64,000 nucleotides of DNA, taken from JAJDYQ01 sp942491945 (lineage in GTDB: Bacteria; Pseudomonadota; Gammaproteobacteria; JAJDYQ01). The DNA lies in the NCBI GenBank assembly GCA_942491945.1, contig CALODD010000035.1:7061-71060 (forward strand). The letters are read 5' to 3'. The position numbers and the translations under genes were made by a program. The notes under the pieces are model-generated. The model was not told the origin of the DNA and made no database searches. It saw only the letters and a program-made list of their open reading frames with translations. Shown one piece after another: positions 36,244-45,719 of this stretch (the first letter of the stretch is position 1; the number at the start of each line of letters is the position of its first letter).

Positions 36244-37260
36244 TTAAGGCAGGATATTCACCTCTGGTTCCAGGTTAATTCCGAGGTGTCGAGCAACGCT
36301 TTCCTGTATATCACTCACCAGTTGCATCATGTCTTCGCCAGATGCGTGATTATGATTTATCAGTACAAGTGCATGCTGCTCATGCACACCACAGGTCTCT
36401 CGTCGATGACCTTTCCAGCCACTTCTTTCTATCAACCAGCCAGCCGGAACTTTAACCTGCTGATTCGGCTGAGGGTAAGCCGGCATGTCAGGATACTCTG
36501 ATTTCAATTCCTGATACCGCCCTTCGGTTACAATCGGGTTCTTAAAAAAACTCCCTGCATTCGGTAGTACCGCTGGGTCCGGTAATTTCGAAGAACGAAT
36601 TTCAATGACCGTCTGTGCGACATCATGGATACTCGGGGAGGGATTGCCGGAACTTGCCAGTTTCTCAGCAATCGCACCGTAACTGGTATTTAACACATGA
36701 TTCTGAGTAGTTAATGCAAAGGTCACTGACGTGATTACCCATTTGCCCTTTTCCTTGTGTTTGAAGATTGAACTTCGATAAGAAAACTCACATTCAGAGA
36801 TTTTAAAACAACGTTCCTGACCATCAGAAATGCGTATCGCTTTCACTGCTATCACATGATCAGATAACTCTACACCGTACGCCCCAATGTTCTGTACAGG
36901 TGCCGCACCGACCGTACCCGGTATCAATGCCAGGTTTTCAAGCCCGCCATAATTTTGTTCCACACACCACATCACGAACTCATGCCAGTTCTCACCGGCC
37001 ATGGCGGTAACGTGGACACAATCATCCTGATGACTTTCAGAGATACCTCTCAGTTCAGGCTGCAAAACCAAACCAGTGAAAGTTGATTGCCTGAATAGCA
37101 GATTACTACCACCACCGAGGATAAGAGATGGCGTTGTTTCGGATAAAACCTCTTGTAGATCTGAGATGTTATCTACGGAGCAATACTCTTCTGCCACACA
37201 TTCAATAGCAAAGGTATTTCGCTGCTTTAATGAAACCTGTGATTCAATTTTCACTGACAT
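36244..37260 (-). CDS. murB: UDP-N-acetylenolpyruvoylglucosamine reductase
   Basis: MurB is an FAD enzyme that makes UDP-N-acetylmuramate for peptidoglycan. At 338 residues it is the type I (E. coli-like) form. Visible blocks are SLILGGGSNLLF for FAD binding, GLENLALIPGTVGAAPVQNI, EFSYRSSIFK and the catalytic-serine segment NAGSFFKNP, with a late Glu in NLEPEV. It lies 18 bp downstream of parE on the same strand and is probably cotranscribed. Confidence 0.95.
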   Translation of the reverse strand: MSVKIESQVSLKQRNTFAIECVAEEYCSVDNISDLQEVLSETTPSLILGGGSNLLFRQSTFTGLVLQPELRGISESHQDDCVHVTAMAGENWHEFVMWCVEQNYGGLENLALIPGTVGAAPVQNIGAYGVELSDHVIAVKAIRISDGQERCFKISECEFSYRSSIFKHKEKGKWVITSVTFALTTQNHVLNTSYGAIAEKLASSGNPSPSIHDVAQTVIEIRSSKLPDPAVLPNAGSFFKNPIVTEGRYQELKSEYPDMPAYPQPNQQVKVPAGWLIERSGWKGHRRETCGVHEQHALVLINHNHASGEDMMQLVSDIQESVARHLGINLEPEVNILP

Positions 37261-37278
37261 AAGTCAGAACATGACAGG

Positions 37279-39165
37279 CTACACAATAGCCTTATCACCC
37301 TTCTTCTCCAACCATGCGCGTCGATCAGATGCACGCTTCTTAGCGAGTAACATATCCATCATACGATTCGTTTTATCACCCGCATCCAGAGTCAACTTAA
37401 CCAGGCGTCGAGTATCCGGTGACATCGTCGACTCGCGCAGCTGCTTTGGACTCATCTCACCCAGACCTTTAAAGCGAGTAATACTGATTTTACCTTTACG
37501 CTTTTCAGCTTTTATACGATCTAGAATGCCTTCACGTTCTGCCTCATCAAGCGCATAGAACACATCCTTACCAACATCGATGCGAAATAATGGCGGCATA
37601 GCGACATGCACATGACCAGCTTCGACCAGTGGTCTAAAGTGTCTGACAAATAAAGCACAAAGTAGTGTAGCGATATGTAGGCCATCTGAATCAGCATCAG
37701 CCAAAATACAAACTTTACCGTAACGTAAGCTCTTTAAATCTCCCAACCCGGGCTCAACACCAATCGCAACTGAAATATCATGCACTTCCTGAGAAGCTAA
37801 TACCTGATCCGGTGAAACCTCCCATGTATTCAGAATTTTCCCACGCAACGGCATGATGGCCTGAAACTCTCGATCACGTGCCTGTTTCGCTGAACCACCA
37901 GCAGAGTCACCTTCTACCAGGAACAATTCGGTTCGACCTAAATCTTGCGAGCTACAGTCAGCCAGCTTACCGGGTAATGCCGGTCCGGCAGTGACGCGCT
38001 TACGAACTACCTTCTTACCCGCTTTTAATCGTTTATGTGCATTGGCAATGGCAAGTTGTGCAATACCTTCACCAGCTTCCGGATGCTGGTTTAACCAGAG
38101 GCTGAAGGCATCTTTAACTACACCCGATACAAAGGCGGCACTCTCTCGTGAAGATAAACGTTCTTTTGTCTGACCAGAGAATTGAGGATCAGCCATTTTA
38201 ATTGACAGAATGTAGCTACATTTATCCCAGACATCATCTGGTGTTATTTTCACACCGCGCGGTAACAGGTTTCGAAATTCACAGAACTCGCGAACTGCTT
38301 CTGTTAGACCAGTCCGCAAGCCATTTACATGAGTGCCACCCTGCGCAGTCGGAATTAAGTTCACATAGCTTTCAGTAATTAACTCGCCACCTTCAGGAAG
38401 CCATTGAACCGCCCAGTCTACTGCTTCTTTTTCGCCACTCAAGCTGCCAAGAAATGGTTCATCGGGAAGTACTTCGAAACCCTGTAGTGCTCCGGTTAAA
38501 TAATCCTGGAGACCATCTTCGTAATACCACTCTTCTTTATCTTTACCCTTCTCATCGTGAAAACGAATCAATAAGCCGGGACATAAAACTGCCTTCGCAC
38601 GAAGGACATGCTTGAGCCTGGGTAGGGAAAAATTAACCGAATCAAAATACTTACCATCAGGCCAGAAGTGAATCGTAGTACCCGTATTTCGTTTACCGAC
38701 ATCTCCAACAACTTTCAGGTTCGAAGACTTCTTGCCACCCTTGAAGGTAATCTTGTGTTCCTTGCCAGCTCGTCGAACAAATACTTCAAGGTTCTTTGAC
38801 AATGCATTAACAACGGATACACCAACACCGTGGAGTCCACCAGAGAACTGATAATTCTTATCTGAAAATTTACCACCGGCATGAAGTTTGGTAAGAATAA
38901 CTTCTACACCAGGGATTTTTTGTTGAGGATGGAGATCGACCGGCATACCTCGACCATCATCAATGACCTCCAGGGACCCATCTTTAAATAACGTCACATC
39001 GATTTTTTTCGCGTGCCCTGCAATCGCTTCGTCAACGCTATTATCAATCACTTCCTGAGCAAGATGATTAGGTCGGGTGGTATCGGTATACATGCCCGGG
39101 CGTTTACGGACAGGTTCTAAACCACTTAAAACCTCGATTGCCGAGGCATCATATTGATCTACCAT
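37279..39165 (-). CDS. parE: DNA topoisomerase IV subunit B
   Basis: ParE supplies ATP-driven strand passage to ParC. The 628 residues show the GHKL ATPase motifs EVIDNSVDEAIAGHAKK, VIDDGRGMPVD and GGLHGVGVSVVNALS, then the TOPRIM region FLVEGDSAGGSAKQARDR with EGDSAG and the DADSDG motif. The length is that of ParE and not of GyrB. It follows the CNP1-like gene by six bases and leads into murB. Confidence 0.96.
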   Translation of the reverse strand: MVDQYDASAIEVLSGLEPVRKRPGMYTDTTRPNHLAQEVIDNSVDEAIAGHAKKIDVTLFKDGSLEVIDDGRGMPVDLHPQQKIPGVEVILTKLHAGGKFSDKNYQFSGGLHGVGVSVVNALSKNLEVFVRRAGKEHKITFKGGKKSSNLKVVGDVGKRNTGTTIHFWPDGKYFDSVNFSLPRLKHVLRAKAVLCPGLLIRFHDEKGKDKEEWYYEDGLQDYLTGALQGFEVLPDEPFLGSLSGEKEAVDWAVQWLPEGGELITESYVNLIPTAQGGTHVNGLRTGLTEAVREFCEFRNLLPRGVKITPDDVWDKCSYILSIKMADPQFSGQTKERLSSRESAAFVSGVVKDAFSLWLNQHPEAGEGIAQLAIANAHKRLKAGKKVVRKRVTAGPALPGKLADCSSQDLGRTELFLVEGDSAGGSAKQARDREFQAIMPLRGKILNTWEVSPDQVLASQEVHDISVAIGVEPGLGDLKSLRYGKVCILADADSDGLHIATLLCALFVRHFRPLVEAGHVHVAMPPLFRIDVGKDVFYALDEAEREGILDRIKAEKRKGKISITRFKGLGEMSPKQLRESTMSPDTRRLVKLTLDAGDKTNRMMDMLLAKKRASDRRAWLEKKGDKAIV

Positions 39166-39171
39166 AGTTAA

Positions 39172-39741
39172 CTAAAAGCTACGACTATCGGAAGGAATTG
39201 TATCTGGATATCTCACTCTTTCGAGTATTTCATGTTTAAGTAAGGCATTTCTATCTGAATCACACAAGTACGCGGTAATATAATCTCGTCTATAATCCAA
39301 ACCAGTCCCACCCCGCTGCTTTACCACTTTCCATTGAGGTTCTGATAACTCATAAAAAGTGCCTTTTCCCGTTCCATAGGCATAGGTGACATACTCCCTA
39401 GTATCACAACGAAAGCCTTCGAAAAATACATTTTGATATCCGCTTCTGGACACAATAACACTTGTTACTCGCACTGCCACCTGGTCTATCCCAATTTGGA
39501 TTGAATCTGGATCTATGTAGTAGTCAAAAACAGCATCAGGCGTATCCACATGCACCTTCAATAACTTATTATTTACAGGGTATGCTGGTAAATCTATAAC
39601 ATCTTCGCGAAACTCCCATTCTTTGATATTTTTTGTATCGACAATGCCATCTATCTCTAGATCTTTAAGATGTTCGTTTGTTTGCAGGTAAGCTACGCTG
39701 GGTACAAAAAGCAAAAAAGAGAATACAAACAAGTATCTCAC
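39172..39741 (-). CDS. CNP1-like family secreted protein
   Basis: This 189-residue protein has a signal peptide (residues 1-18, FVPSVAYLQ) and the CNP1-like pattern: LPAYPVNNKLLKVHVD, FDYYIDPDSIQIGIDQVAVR, VIVSRSGYQNVFFEGFRCDT and a C-terminal DYITAYLCDS. Two cysteines may form a disulfide. The family is widespread in beta- and gammaproteobacteria and its role is unknown. It is immediately upstream of parE. Confidence 0.8.
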   Translation of the reverse strand: MRYLFVFSFLLFVPSVAYLQTNEHLKDLEIDGIVDTKNIKEWEFREDVIDLPAYPVNNKLLKVHVDTPDAVFDYYIDPDSIQIGIDQVAVRVTSVIVSRSGYQNVFFEGFRCDTREYVTYAYGTGKGTFYELSEPQWKVVKQRGGTGLDYRRDYITAYLCDSDRNALLKHEILERVRYPDTIPSDSRSF

Positions 39742-39823
39742 TGACGTTCCCCACTATTACAACGCACATAGACTAGTACGCCTAGCCGTGGACAGCAAGC
39801 GCTATCAGTTGTTGAAACAGAGT

Positions 39824-40408
39824 CTACGAAAGGTCTGCTGTCAAAGATTCTCGTATAGAAGCAGACACAGGCGTCACGACTTGCGCATAATTTGCCAGAT
39901 CACTACCCATATTCAGACCTGCGCCATTCTTTAACGATTCCACCATACCCGCATCCAGCTCAAAACGAGAAAAATGAACAGCTGAAGTCTTACCATCCTC
40001 AGTACGTTCCAGGTCTTCATCAGATATCGCGAAACTCTTATCGTGCCCCTCGACCTGAACCCAGACCTGATCTTCGATACCCACCAGTTGAGTCAGTGCC
40101 TGTTTACGCTCTTCGACATCGTCGTATTCGATCATCATGGTTGCCTTAAAATTTGTACCATCTGGGATTAGTGGGTTGTAAGCATCTAGCTCTTCCTGAA
40201 TTCCATCCGCCTCAAAGATTTTTTCGATACGCAACATTTCCTGAATCTGATAGTGCATCGTCAGGCGATCTTCAAAATAAAGCGCCAGATGCTCGCCAAT
40301 TCGGACATGACGATTTTGTTTATGTGCCAATACTTCTGCACGAAACTCCGCACGTTTTTCAGAGTACTCTTCCAGGCTAAACAGGTCTGCTCTTGTTAAT
40401 TTTTCCAT
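39824..40408 (-). CDS. DUF3501 family protein
   Basis: The 194-residue soluble protein has the DUF3501 pattern: LTRADLFSLEEYSEKRAEFR at the start, LYFEDRLTMHYQIQEMLRIE and YNPLIPDGTNFKATMMIEYD. The function is unknown. It is the last gene of a three-gene operon after rubrerythrin and the Hdr-like Fe-S protein, nine bases after the latter, an arrangement I know from other sulfur-metabolising and methylotrophic proteobacteria. Confidence 0.88.
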   Translation of the reverse strand: MEKLTRADLFSLEEYSEKRAEFRAEVLAHKQNRHVRIGEHLALYFEDRLTMHYQIQEMLRIEKIFEADGIQEELDAYNPLIPDGTNFKATMMIEYDDVEERKQALTQLVGIEDQVWVQVEGHDKSFAISDEDLERTEDGKTSAVHFSRFELDAGMVESLKNGAGLNMGSDLANYAQVVTPVSASIRESLTADLS

Positions 40409-40417
40409 TATTCTTCC

Positions 40418-41752
40418 TTAAATTCCGTATGCCTGCCGTAGTAGTGATATTGGGGTCTCTGCCGCCATACCATCTTCCATGCCATTCTGTATTTGCGCTC
40501 CAGCCATCGGACAATCACTACCATAGTGATCAGCTTCCGCGCGTTGTACCTGACTGATTATCGGGCGACAGATCCTTTTTGAGATTTCGTGAAACTCTTT
40601 CTTCACGGCGTAAGTTCCATCGTGTCCGGAGCAACGCTCAATCATTTTCACCTGAGTATCCTGAATCAATTCCAGAATCTCCCGTGTTTTTGGACCAATT
40701 TTCTGCACACGTTGATGACAGGCCGCATGGTAAGCCACATTACCGAGGGAAGTTTTAAAATCAGTTTTCAGTGCGCCCTCTTTATGACGCAGCATTAAAT
40801 ATTCGAATGGATCGTAGATCGCCTGACTCACCTTAATCACGTCAGGATCATCCGGAAACATCAGCGGTAATTCCTGTTTAAACATCAAAACGCAAGACGG
40901 CACTGGCGCCATGATATCCCAGCCTTCATCAACCAGTTTCGATAACATGGGAATATTTGTGTTTTTAGCAGCTTCCACTGAGTCCAGATCACCCAGCTCC
41001 AGCTTCGGCATTCCGCAGCATTGTTCTTTATCGGCCAGTTTCACAACCACATCGTTGTGCTGCAAAACTTTGATTAAATCTTCACCTAACTCTGGATCGT
41101 TGTGATTGGCATAGCAGGTGGCAAAGATCGCAATCTTACCTGTGGTCTCGCCTGCTGGTTTTACTGCCGACTCATCAACAGACATTCCCTTAGCACGCTT
41201 ACGTAATGTCTTGCTGTGATATTCAGGAACAACGGCATCCTTGTGAATACCCAGTACATTCTCTGTGATACCACGCATGGCCTTGCTCTTATTGGCTGCG
41301 TTACCAATCTGATTAATAACTGGAATACCCATGAATGAACCCATGGTATCGGTCGAAGACAGCATGTTGTCGCGGAACGATACACCCTCTTTCTTAAATT
41401 TGACCGCTTTGGCTCTAAGCATGAGGTGAGGAAAATCGACATTCCACTCGTGCGGTGGCACATAAGGGCATTTGGTTAAGTAACAAAGATCACATAGATA
41501 GCAATGATCGACGACCTTGATGTAATCTTTCTTATCAACACCATCGACTTCCATGGTTTCCGACTCATCAACCAGATCGAACAAGGTCGGAAATGAATTA
41601 CACAGGCTCACACAGCGGCGACAGCCATGACAAATGTCATAAACGCGTTCTAACTCCGCGTTAAGCTTGTCTTCATCCCAGAAATCCGGGTTTTTCCAGT
41701 CCAGGGCGTGGCGTGTGGGTGCTTCGAGTGAACCTTCTTGTATATGTGCCAT
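40418..41752 (-). CDS. heterodisulfide reductase-related iron-sulfur oxidoreductase
   Basis: The 444-residue protein has an N-terminal 2[4Fe-4S] ferredoxin-like region (CHGCRRCVSLC and CYLCDLCYLTKCPYVPP). It then has two CCG-type domains: FATCYANHNDPELG with EQCCGMP, and YHAACHQRVQKIG with ERCSGHDG. This is the GlpC/HdrD-like layout. Such proteins move electrons from a quinone or donor to a partner dehydrogenase or peroxidase. No membrane segment is present. With the adjacent rubrerythrin it may form a peroxide-reducing electron path; this is inference. Confidence 0.85.
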   Translation of the reverse strand: MAHIQEGSLEAPTRHALDWKNPDFWDEDKLNAELERVYDICHGCRRCVSLCNSFPTLFDLVDESETMEVDGVDKKDYIKVVDHCYLCDLCYLTKCPYVPPHEWNVDFPHLMLRAKAVKFKKEGVSFRDNMLSSTDTMGSFMGIPVINQIGNAANKSKAMRGITENVLGIHKDAVVPEYHSKTLRKRAKGMSVDESAVKPAGETTGKIAIFATCYANHNDPELGEDLIKVLQHNDVVVKLADKEQCCGMPKLELGDLDSVEAAKNTNIPMLSKLVDEGWDIMAPVPSCVLMFKQELPLMFPDDPDVIKVSQAIYDPFEYLMLRHKEGALKTDFKTSLGNVAYHAACHQRVQKIGPKTREILELIQDTQVKMIERCSGHDGTYAVKKEFHEISKRICRPIISQVQRAEADHYGSDCPMAGAQIQNGMEDGMAAETPISLLRQAYGI

Positions 41753-41839
41753 TGGGGTATGCGCTATTTATTTGATCTCTAATGACGTAGAAATCAGAGA
41801 GCGATTAACTCGCCCTCTGAAATCCGACAAACAACCTGG

Positions 41840-42259
41840 TTAACCGTCCAGGCCGTCCAGAGCTTTCTGGAAGCGGTTAGCGTGAGAACGCTCAGCCTTA
41901 GCCAGAGTCTCAAACCAGTCAGCAATCTCGTCGAAATTTTCGTCACGAGCTGTCTTTGCCATGCCAGGATACATATCAGTGTACTCATGAGTTTCACCAG
42001 CAATGGAAGCCTTCAGGTTATCTGAAGTGCCACCGATTGGCAGACCAGTTGCTGGATCGCCTGTCTCTTCCAGGTATTCCAGATGACCGTGTGCGTGGCC
42101 AGTTTCGCCTTCAGCGGTTGAACGGAAAACAGCAGCAACATCGTTATAGCCTTCAACATCAGCTTTTGCTGCGAAGTACAGGTAACGACGGTTAGCCTGA
42201 GATTCGCCTGCGAAAGCGTCCTTCAGGTTCTGTTCTGTATTACTATCTTTCAGACCCAT
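41840..42259 (-). CDS. rubrerythrin-type ferritin-like diiron protein
   Basis: Starting at the ATG at 42259 (GGAGAGG upstream), the protein has 139 residues. It has the ferritin-like four-helix diiron ligands: AFAGESQANRRY, GETGHAHGHLEYL, AGETHEYTDMYPGMA and LAKAERSHANRF. The C-terminal rubredoxin domain of classical rubrerythrin is absent, so a separate electron donor is needed. The next gene, an Hdr-like Fe-S protein 87 bp downstream, is a candidate. Rubrerythrins reduce hydrogen peroxide. Confidence 0.9.
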   Translation of the reverse strand: MGLKDSNTEQNLKDAFAGESQANRRYLYFAAKADVEGYNDVAAVFRSTAEGETGHAHGHLEYLEETGDPATGLPIGGTSDNLKASIAGETHEYTDMYPGMAKTARDENFDEIADWFETLAKAERSHANRFQKALDGLDG

Positions 42260-42527
42260 GGTCCTCTCCATTTTATTAATAGAAATTTCGAAATTCCTAA
42301 TCCGACAGGATCAAATCGTCCCATCGAACAGGCGCTGACATATCTATCAGCTGAGTCGAACTTTAGGCGTCGACCAGTAATTATTCAATTCAATTTTCTT
42401 CGCCGAATGATTCATTTTTACGAATAATCATTTGCTGACATTTTAATATGAAAAAACCAACAGTCATTGACCGGCCGCACTGAAATCGCTACGGTTGCGC
42501 ACCACGTGAAAGCGCACAGGTTTTAGC

Positions 42528-42776
42528 ATGCCCGCAAAGAAAAAAACGGCCTCCGCCCCCGATTTTGAACAGTCCATGAACGAGCTGGAAGAACTAGTCG
42601 AAGCCATGGAATCAGGAAAGCTGAGCCTTGAGCAGTCTATGGAACACTTTGAGCGCGGTATCAAGCTTACAAAGAACTGCCAGAAATCTCTCACAGAGGC
42701 AGAGCAGCGCGTACAGATCCTAATGAAAGAAGCCGGCCAGGAAAAGCTGGTCGATTTCGAGCCAGACGAAGAATAA
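42528..42776 (+). CDS. xseB: exodeoxyribonuclease VII small subunit
   Basis: The 82-residue protein has the XseB pattern: DFEQSMNELEELVEAMESGK, then LSLEQSMEHFERGIKLTKNC. It binds XseA to form exonuclease VII, which degrades single-stranded DNA. It is the first gene of the xseB-ispA-dxs cluster, and its stop lies two bases before the ispA start. Confidence 0.94.
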   Translation: MPAKKKTASAPDFEQSMNELEELVEAMESGKLSLEQSMEHFERGIKLTKNCQKSLTEAEQRVQILMKEAGQEKLVDFEPDEE

Positions 42777-42778
42777 GA

Positions 42779-43666
42779 ATGGCAGATTTCAAAATCTTTA
42801 TGCGTGACAGCCAGTCACGCGTTGAACAGGCGCTTGCCGGTTATTTACCCGCTGCTGATACGATTCCGAACCAGCTCCATGAAGCCATGCGCTATTCCAC
42901 GCTGGATGGGGGGAAACGTGTACGCCCAATGTTGGTGTATGCAGCAGGCCAGGCCGTCAGCGCTGACGATAATATGCTTAACGCATCTGCCTGCGCCATC
43001 GAGATGATCCATGTCTATTCACTCATCCATGATGACCTCCCCGCTATGGATGATGATGATTTACGTCGGGGGCGTCCGACCTGTCACAAAGCCTTTGATG
43101 ATGCGACCGCTATTCTGGCCGGTGACTCCTTACAGCCATTAGCCTTTGAAATAATCTCCCGAGAAACAAATCTCGCAGCCGAAAGTCGAATCCGGATTAT
43201 TCAAACACTCGCTCATGCCAGTGGCTCAATCGGTATGGCCGGTGGGCAGGCGATTGACCTGGAATCTGAAGGCAAACAATTATCTCTGGATCAACTCGAA
43301 GAAATGCACAGTAAAAAAACCGGTGCATTAATCCGAGCTGCAATCCAGATGGGCGCCTTGTGCGATCCCAATATTAGCGATGATGATCTTGAGGCACTGG
43401 ACACCTTTGGCCGAAGCATAGGACTTGCCTTTCAAATCCAGGACGACATCCTCGATGAAACGGCAGATACGGAAAAACTGGGTAAGCCGCAAGGTTCAGA
43501 TAGAGAAAAAGACAAGTCGACATTTATATCGCTCTGTGGCCTGGATGAATCACGACAACGGGCGAACGACTTGCTGAAACAGGCCATCGACGCACTTAAA
43601 CCTTTGCAAGGTGATACCAACCAGCTTGTAAATCTGGCGAACTATATTGTTCAGAGAGACTATTAA
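42779..43666 (+). CDS. ispA: farnesyl diphosphate synthase (short-chain polyprenyl synthetase)
   Basis: The 295-residue protein has the first aspartate-rich motif DDLPAMDDDDLRRG and the second DDILDETAD, with GGKRVRPML near the N-terminus. The two-residue insertion in the first motif (DDxxxxD) is typical of bacterial farnesyl diphosphate synthase. It makes C15 diphosphate from IPP and DMAPP and sits between xseB and dxs, the usual gammaproteobacterial order. Confidence 0.95.
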   Translation: MADFKIFMRDSQSRVEQALAGYLPAADTIPNQLHEAMRYSTLDGGKRVRPMLVYAAGQAVSADDNMLNASACAIEMIHVYSLIHDDLPAMDDDDLRRGRPTCHKAFDDATAILAGDSLQPLAFEIISRETNLAAESRIRIIQTLAHASGSIGMAGGQAIDLESEGKQLSLDQLEEMHSKKTGALIRAAIQMGALCDPNISDDDLEALDTFGRSIGLAFQIQDDILDETADTEKLGKPQGSDREKDKSTFISLCGLDESRQRANDLLKQAIDALKPLQGDTNQLVNLANYIVQRDY

Positions 43667-43760
43667 GCAGCAAAATTCCACCTAATATTGCCTGTTTCTA
43701 TACCCATTATTAGCACATTCTGATGATGCAATTCTCAGCGTAGTAACCGATAATCCGCCT

Positions 43761-45638
43761 ATGAGTGCCTACCCCCTATTATCCCAGGTTGATTCACCGG
43801 CAGATCTGAGAAAGTTCTCAGAGGACGAGCTCATCCAGCTCGCTGATGAATTACGCCAGTACCTGATCGAAACAGTCTCCAGCTGTGGTGGGCATTTTGG
43901 TGCCGGGCTTGGGACAATCGAACTTACCGTGGCATTGCATTACGTATTTAACTCGCCTGATGACCGCCTGGTCTGGGATGTTGGTCATCAGAGTTACCCA
44001 CACAAAGTCCTTACCGGACGCCGTGACCAGCTCGGCACGATTCGTAAAAAAGATGGATTAACACCATTCCCTAAGCGTAAAGAAAGTGAATTCGATACCT
44101 TCGGCGTCGGACACTCAAGCACGTCTATTGGCGCAGCGCTCGGCATGGCCGTCGCAGGCGAACAACAAGGACTGGATAGAAAGTATGTTGCCGTCATCGG
44201 CGATGGTGCAATGTCAGCCGGAATGGCTTTCGAGGCCTTAAACCATTGTGGAGATATTCAGGCAGATTTGCTCACTGTATTGAACGACAATGAGATGTCG
44301 ATCTCCCCCAACGTGGGCGCTCTCTCCAAATACTTTACTCGTATCCTTTCGGGCAAAACTTATTCCAGTATGCGTGAAGGTAGTAAAAAGCTACTGGAAA
44401 TTGTTCCTCCGATGTGGGAAATCGCCAAACGTGCTGAAGAACATATGAAAGGCATGGTTTCCCCCGGAACTTTATTTGAAGAACTGGACATCAGTTATTT
44501 TGGTCCAATTGACGGTCATGACCTGCCTACCTTGATCAAAACTCTGCAAAACCTGAAAGAACACAAAGGCCCGCGTATCCTGCACATCATCACCAAGAAA
44601 GGTAAAGGCTACTCACGTGCTGAACAGAATCCTGTAACTTATCATGGTGTTACACCATTCGACCCATCCACAGGTATCAAAAAAGGAACGTCACCATCTG
44701 CGCCAACCTATACACAGGTCTTTGGTAGCTGGCTATGCGATATGGCTGCAGCCGATAAAAAACTCATCGGTATAACCCCGGCTATGCGTGAAGGCTCAGG
44801 CCTGGTTGAATTTTCCCAGAAATTTCCAGAGCGTTATTATGATGTCGCCATTGCCGAACAGCATGCGCTTATCTTTGCGGCGGGTCTGGCCTGCGACGGC
44901 ATGAAGCCCGTGGTCGCGATTTACTCGACGTTTCTGCAACGCGCCTATGACCAGCTCGCTCATGATATCGATCTGCAAAACCTGAATGTCCTGTTCGCCA
45001 TTGATCGCGCAGGCGTTGTCGGCCCAGATGGCCCAACCCATGCCGGCACGTTCGATTACAGCTTTATGCGCTGCCTGCCAAATATGGTGATTATGGCGCC
45101 AGCCAATGAAAACGAGTGTCGTCAGATGTTGAGCACCGGCTTTCAACACACTGGGCCAGCAGCTGTTCGCTATCCACGTGGAAAAGGCCCAGGCGCAGAA
45201 GTCGAAAATAATCTGGAAACCATCGAGATAGGCAAAGCCGAACTGATTATACAGGGCCATGGCATCGCAATTCTTGCCTTTGGCACCATGGTTCCCGCAG
45301 CCCAACAGGCTGCAAACAGTCTTGATGCTACGCTGGTCAATATGCGTTTTGTAAAACCCATGGATGAAGAGATCATTCGAAAAATGGCCGAATCACATGA
45401 TGTCCTGGTGACTATCGAAGAAAACTCAATTCAGGGCGGGGCTGGTAGCGCTGTCGCCGAATTCCTAAATCAGGAAGGCATAACCACACCTCTGGTTCAG
45501 CATGGGTTGCCCAATCAATACATTGAACATGCCGAACGAGAAGAACAACTGGCCCAGTGCCAACTTGATCCAAAAGGGATAGAAGACTTCCTGAGAAAAT
45601 ACCAAACAGGGTCAATTGCCAAATCTGCCGCACTCTAA
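43761..45638 (+). CDS. dxs: 1-deoxy-D-xylulose-5-phosphate synthase
   Basis: Dxs is the thiamine-diphosphate enzyme that starts the MEP isoprenoid pathway. The 625-residue length is standard. Recognisable blocks are VWDVGHQSYPHKVLTGR, VGHSSTSIGAALGMA, the thiamine-binding VIGDGAMSAGMAFEALNHCG with LNDNEMSISPNVGALS, and AIEQHA-type segments (DVAIAEQHALIFAAG). It is 94 bp after ispA. Confidence 0.97.
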   Translation: MSAYPLLSQVDSPADLRKFSEDELIQLADELRQYLIETVSSCGGHFGAGLGTIELTVALHYVFNSPDDRLVWDVGHQSYPHKVLTGRRDQLGTIRKKDGLTPFPKRKESEFDTFGVGHSSTSIGAALGMAVAGEQQGLDRKYVAVIGDGAMSAGMAFEALNHCGDIQADLLTVLNDNEMSISPNVGALSKYFTRILSGKTYSSMREGSKKLLEIVPPMWEIAKRAEEHMKGMVSPGTLFEELDISYFGPIDGHDLPTLIKTLQNLKEHKGPRILHIITKKGKGYSRAEQNPVTYHGVTPFDPSTGIKKGTSPSAPTYTQVFGSWLCDMAAADKKLIGITPAMREGSGLVEFSQKFPERYYDVAIAEQHALIFAAGLACDGMKPVVAIYSTFLQRAYDQLAHDIDLQNLNVLFAIDRAGVVGPDGPTHAGTFDYSFMRCLPNMVIMAPANENECRQMLSTGFQHTGPAAVRYPRGKGPGAEVENNLETIEIGKAELIIQGHGIAILAFGTMVPAAQQAANSLDATLVNMRFVKPMDEEIIRKMAESHDVLVTIEENSIQGGAGSAVAEFLNQEGITTPLVQHGLPNQYIEHAEREEQLAQCQLDPKGIEDFLRKYQTGSIAKSAAL

Positions 45639-45719
45639 TATGCTTCGCGGCCTAATTACCTACTAAAATACTCAGGTATTACGAGTATATCGACGAGCTG
45701 TAACCCATTGGACAAATCC

